The notes beneath the pieces are model-generated. The model was given only the letters and a program-made list of their open reading frames with translations. It searched no databases and was not told where the DNA came from. Shown here in pieces: positions 5,230 to 6,310 of a stretch of DNA of 6,310 bases. Source of the stretch: Candidatus Poribacteria bacterium. GTDB lineage: Bacteria > Poribacteria > WGA-4E > WGA-3G. The translations under genes were made by a program, and so were the position numbers. The stretch lies in the NCBI GenBank assembly GCA_028818995.1, contig JAPPMR010000642.1, positions 1 through 6,310 on the forward strand, in the 5' to 3' direction. The stretch's first letter is position 1. Each line of letters begins with the position of its first letter.

Positions 5230-6310
5230 CTACAGAGATAGGTTAATAGGTACAATCCACCCCTTTGTGTCAGCAGGTTGATAGACATTATTCCGCAGAT
5301 AACCTGAGGTGTGCCACAAACAGAGGCTTTTTCCATCCGGCATCCAGACAATAGAGGCGAGTTTCATAGACGTTCGAGCAATCGGATATTTTTTACCACT
5401 ATCCAAATCATGCACCCAAACCTTCCAGCGAAGACCAACGCAATCCTCTCGTTCAAAGTATGCTAACCGATTCCCTGTTGGTGACCATGCGGGTGCTGTG
5501 TGTTTCAAAATCCGATGTTTCAGCGATTCGTCAGTGATCCCAGCAATGTGAAGGCGTTTATCAAGAACTGGATCTTGTCGATTGCTGCCAGAAAGCACAT
5601 AAGCAAGTCGTGCGCCATCAGACGACCACCGCATTTGTCGGACGCGTTGGTGCTGCGTTGGAATCTGTTTCACACGTTCTCCTTCTATATTTTGAATACG
5701 GACCGCTGCATAAGTAACTGTGCCGTTTTCGAGCTTTTGATCCTGTGTCACCTCAAAAGCGAGTAGATTTCCATCTGACGACCAAGAGGGTGCGTGCAAA
5801 AAGGTATAAGCACGTCGAGTTTGTTTAAATAACACACGAGCAATATCTCTACCACCACTGCCGTCACTGTTAATCCGATAAATAACATCATAGCCTCTTT
5901 CACGCCGTCTAAATGCCAATTGATTAGCCGTAGGTGACCAGGCAGGTCCCGCACCTTTTACCAGTTTTTTGACACGTCCCAACTCCCAATCGGCAGTAAA
6001 AACAAAACGATCATCGTCTACTTCGGCTTCAAATGCTATTAAGCGACCATCTAATGACCAAGAAACATGTGGATTGTAAAGCTGACCAGCATAGAGTTTT
6101 CGTGCTTGTTTTCCCTCTTTGTCCATAATCCAGAGTTCACTCGCCTTCCAATAACTACCACTCAGATCGGTTCTTTTTAGCATAGCAATGCGTTCGCCAT
6201 CGGGACTCCAATACGGGTATTCTGCGCCATTGATTAAATGTATCATCCGGGGATTCCCACAAAAATTGGTGTTTAACAGCATGCCTTCTGTCTCTTCAAA
6301 TTGTCCGAAG
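5230..6310 (-). CDS. TolB-like beta-propeller protein (PD40/WD40-like repeats), N-terminus probably beyond the right edge
   Basis: The protein is predicted to fold as a seven-bladed propeller used as a binding scaffold. Numbered from the first in-window ATG (6282), seven blade signatures of the type WSPDGxxLAF centre on tryptophans 25, 75, 115, 167, 219, 266 and 313, spaced 40-52 residues apart, as in the PD40 repeats of TolB. The most regular are WSPDGERIAM (25-34) and WSSDGNLLAF (167-176). The last blade has diverged (WMPDGKSLCL). The frame stays open upstream of 6282 to the window edge (codons for FGQFEETEG precede the Met). The ATG has a purine-rich AGAAGG only one base upstream, too close for good initiation, and no signal peptide is present although periplasmic or secreted TolB-like proteins usually have one. 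I therefore think it is 5'-truncated by the window, with a complete 350-residue cytoplasmic protein as the alternative. The ligand is unknown, and no Tol-Pal genes are adjacent. Confidence 0.8.
   Translation of the reverse strand, partial: FGQFEETEGMLLNTNFCGNPRMIHLINGAEYPYWSPDGERIAMLKRTDLSGSYWKASELWIMDKEGKQARKLYAGQLYNPHVSWSLDGRLIAFEAEVDDDRFVFTADWELGRVKKLVKGAGPAWSPTANQLAFRRRERGYDVIYRINSDGSGGRDIARVLFKQTRRAYTFLHAPSWSSDGNLLAFEVTQDQKLENGTVTYAAVRIQNIEGERVKQIPTQHQRVRQMRWSSDGARLAYVLSGSNRQDPVLDKRLHIAGITDESLKHRILKHTAPAWSPTGNRLAYFEREDCVGLRWKVWVHDLDSGKKYPIARTSMKLASIVWMPDGKSLCLWHTSGYLRNNVYQPADTKGWIVPINLSL

Noticed and set aside
5309..5954. Frames overlapping the propeller gene on both strands.
   Set aside because: They overlap a clear seven-repeat coding frame and show no domain.

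Overview
This window comes from an uncultivated, moderately AT-rich bacterium. It carries four substantial genes, separated by intergenic DNA unusually rich in short palindromes. The palindromic boilerplate between genes (hairpins with GGCGAGGTT / AACCTCGCC and GTCGGGT / ACCCGAC arms) resembles, from memory, the dispersed repeats of Candidatus Poribacteria and similar environmental genomes. That placement is a low-to-moderate confidence inference, because nothing taxonomically decisive is present.

Layout: (1) Bases 1-649 hold no convincing gene. They contain a weak open frame entering from the left edge (1-186), a pair of operator-like palindromes (255-290), one copy of a ~50 bp dispersed repeat (294-345), an array of three hairpins sharing a 17-base core (367-465), and a -10 box with a Shine-Dalgarno site ahead of the first gene. 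(2) 650-2449 (+) encodes a fused two-domain ABC transporter inner-membrane permease of the Fe(III)/thiamine (FbpB/ThiP) type. (3) 2628-3803 (+) encodes an iron-dependent (group III) alcohol dehydrogenase with all metal ligands intact, behind its own extended -10 promoter. (4) 3804-4005 is a convergent intergenic region with two hairpins, one of which is a credible terminator for the opposite-strand gene. (5) 4006-5139 (-) encodes a gamma-type N6-adenine DNA methyltransferase, more AT-rich than its neighbours, with no restriction enzyme visible beside it. (6) 5150-5210 is a second, fuller copy of the dispersed repeat. (7) 5230 to the right edge (-) encodes a seven-bladed TolB-like (PD40/WD40-like) beta-propeller protein whose frame is still open at the edge.

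The genes do not form an obvious pathway. The permease has no ATPase or binding protein within the window, the dehydrogenase appears to be its own transcription unit, and the methyltransferase and propeller are on the other strand with a palindromic repeat between them. The most unusual part is the non-coding block at 250-520, where operator-like palindromes, a dispersed repeat and a hairpin array are packed together and share short sequence words.
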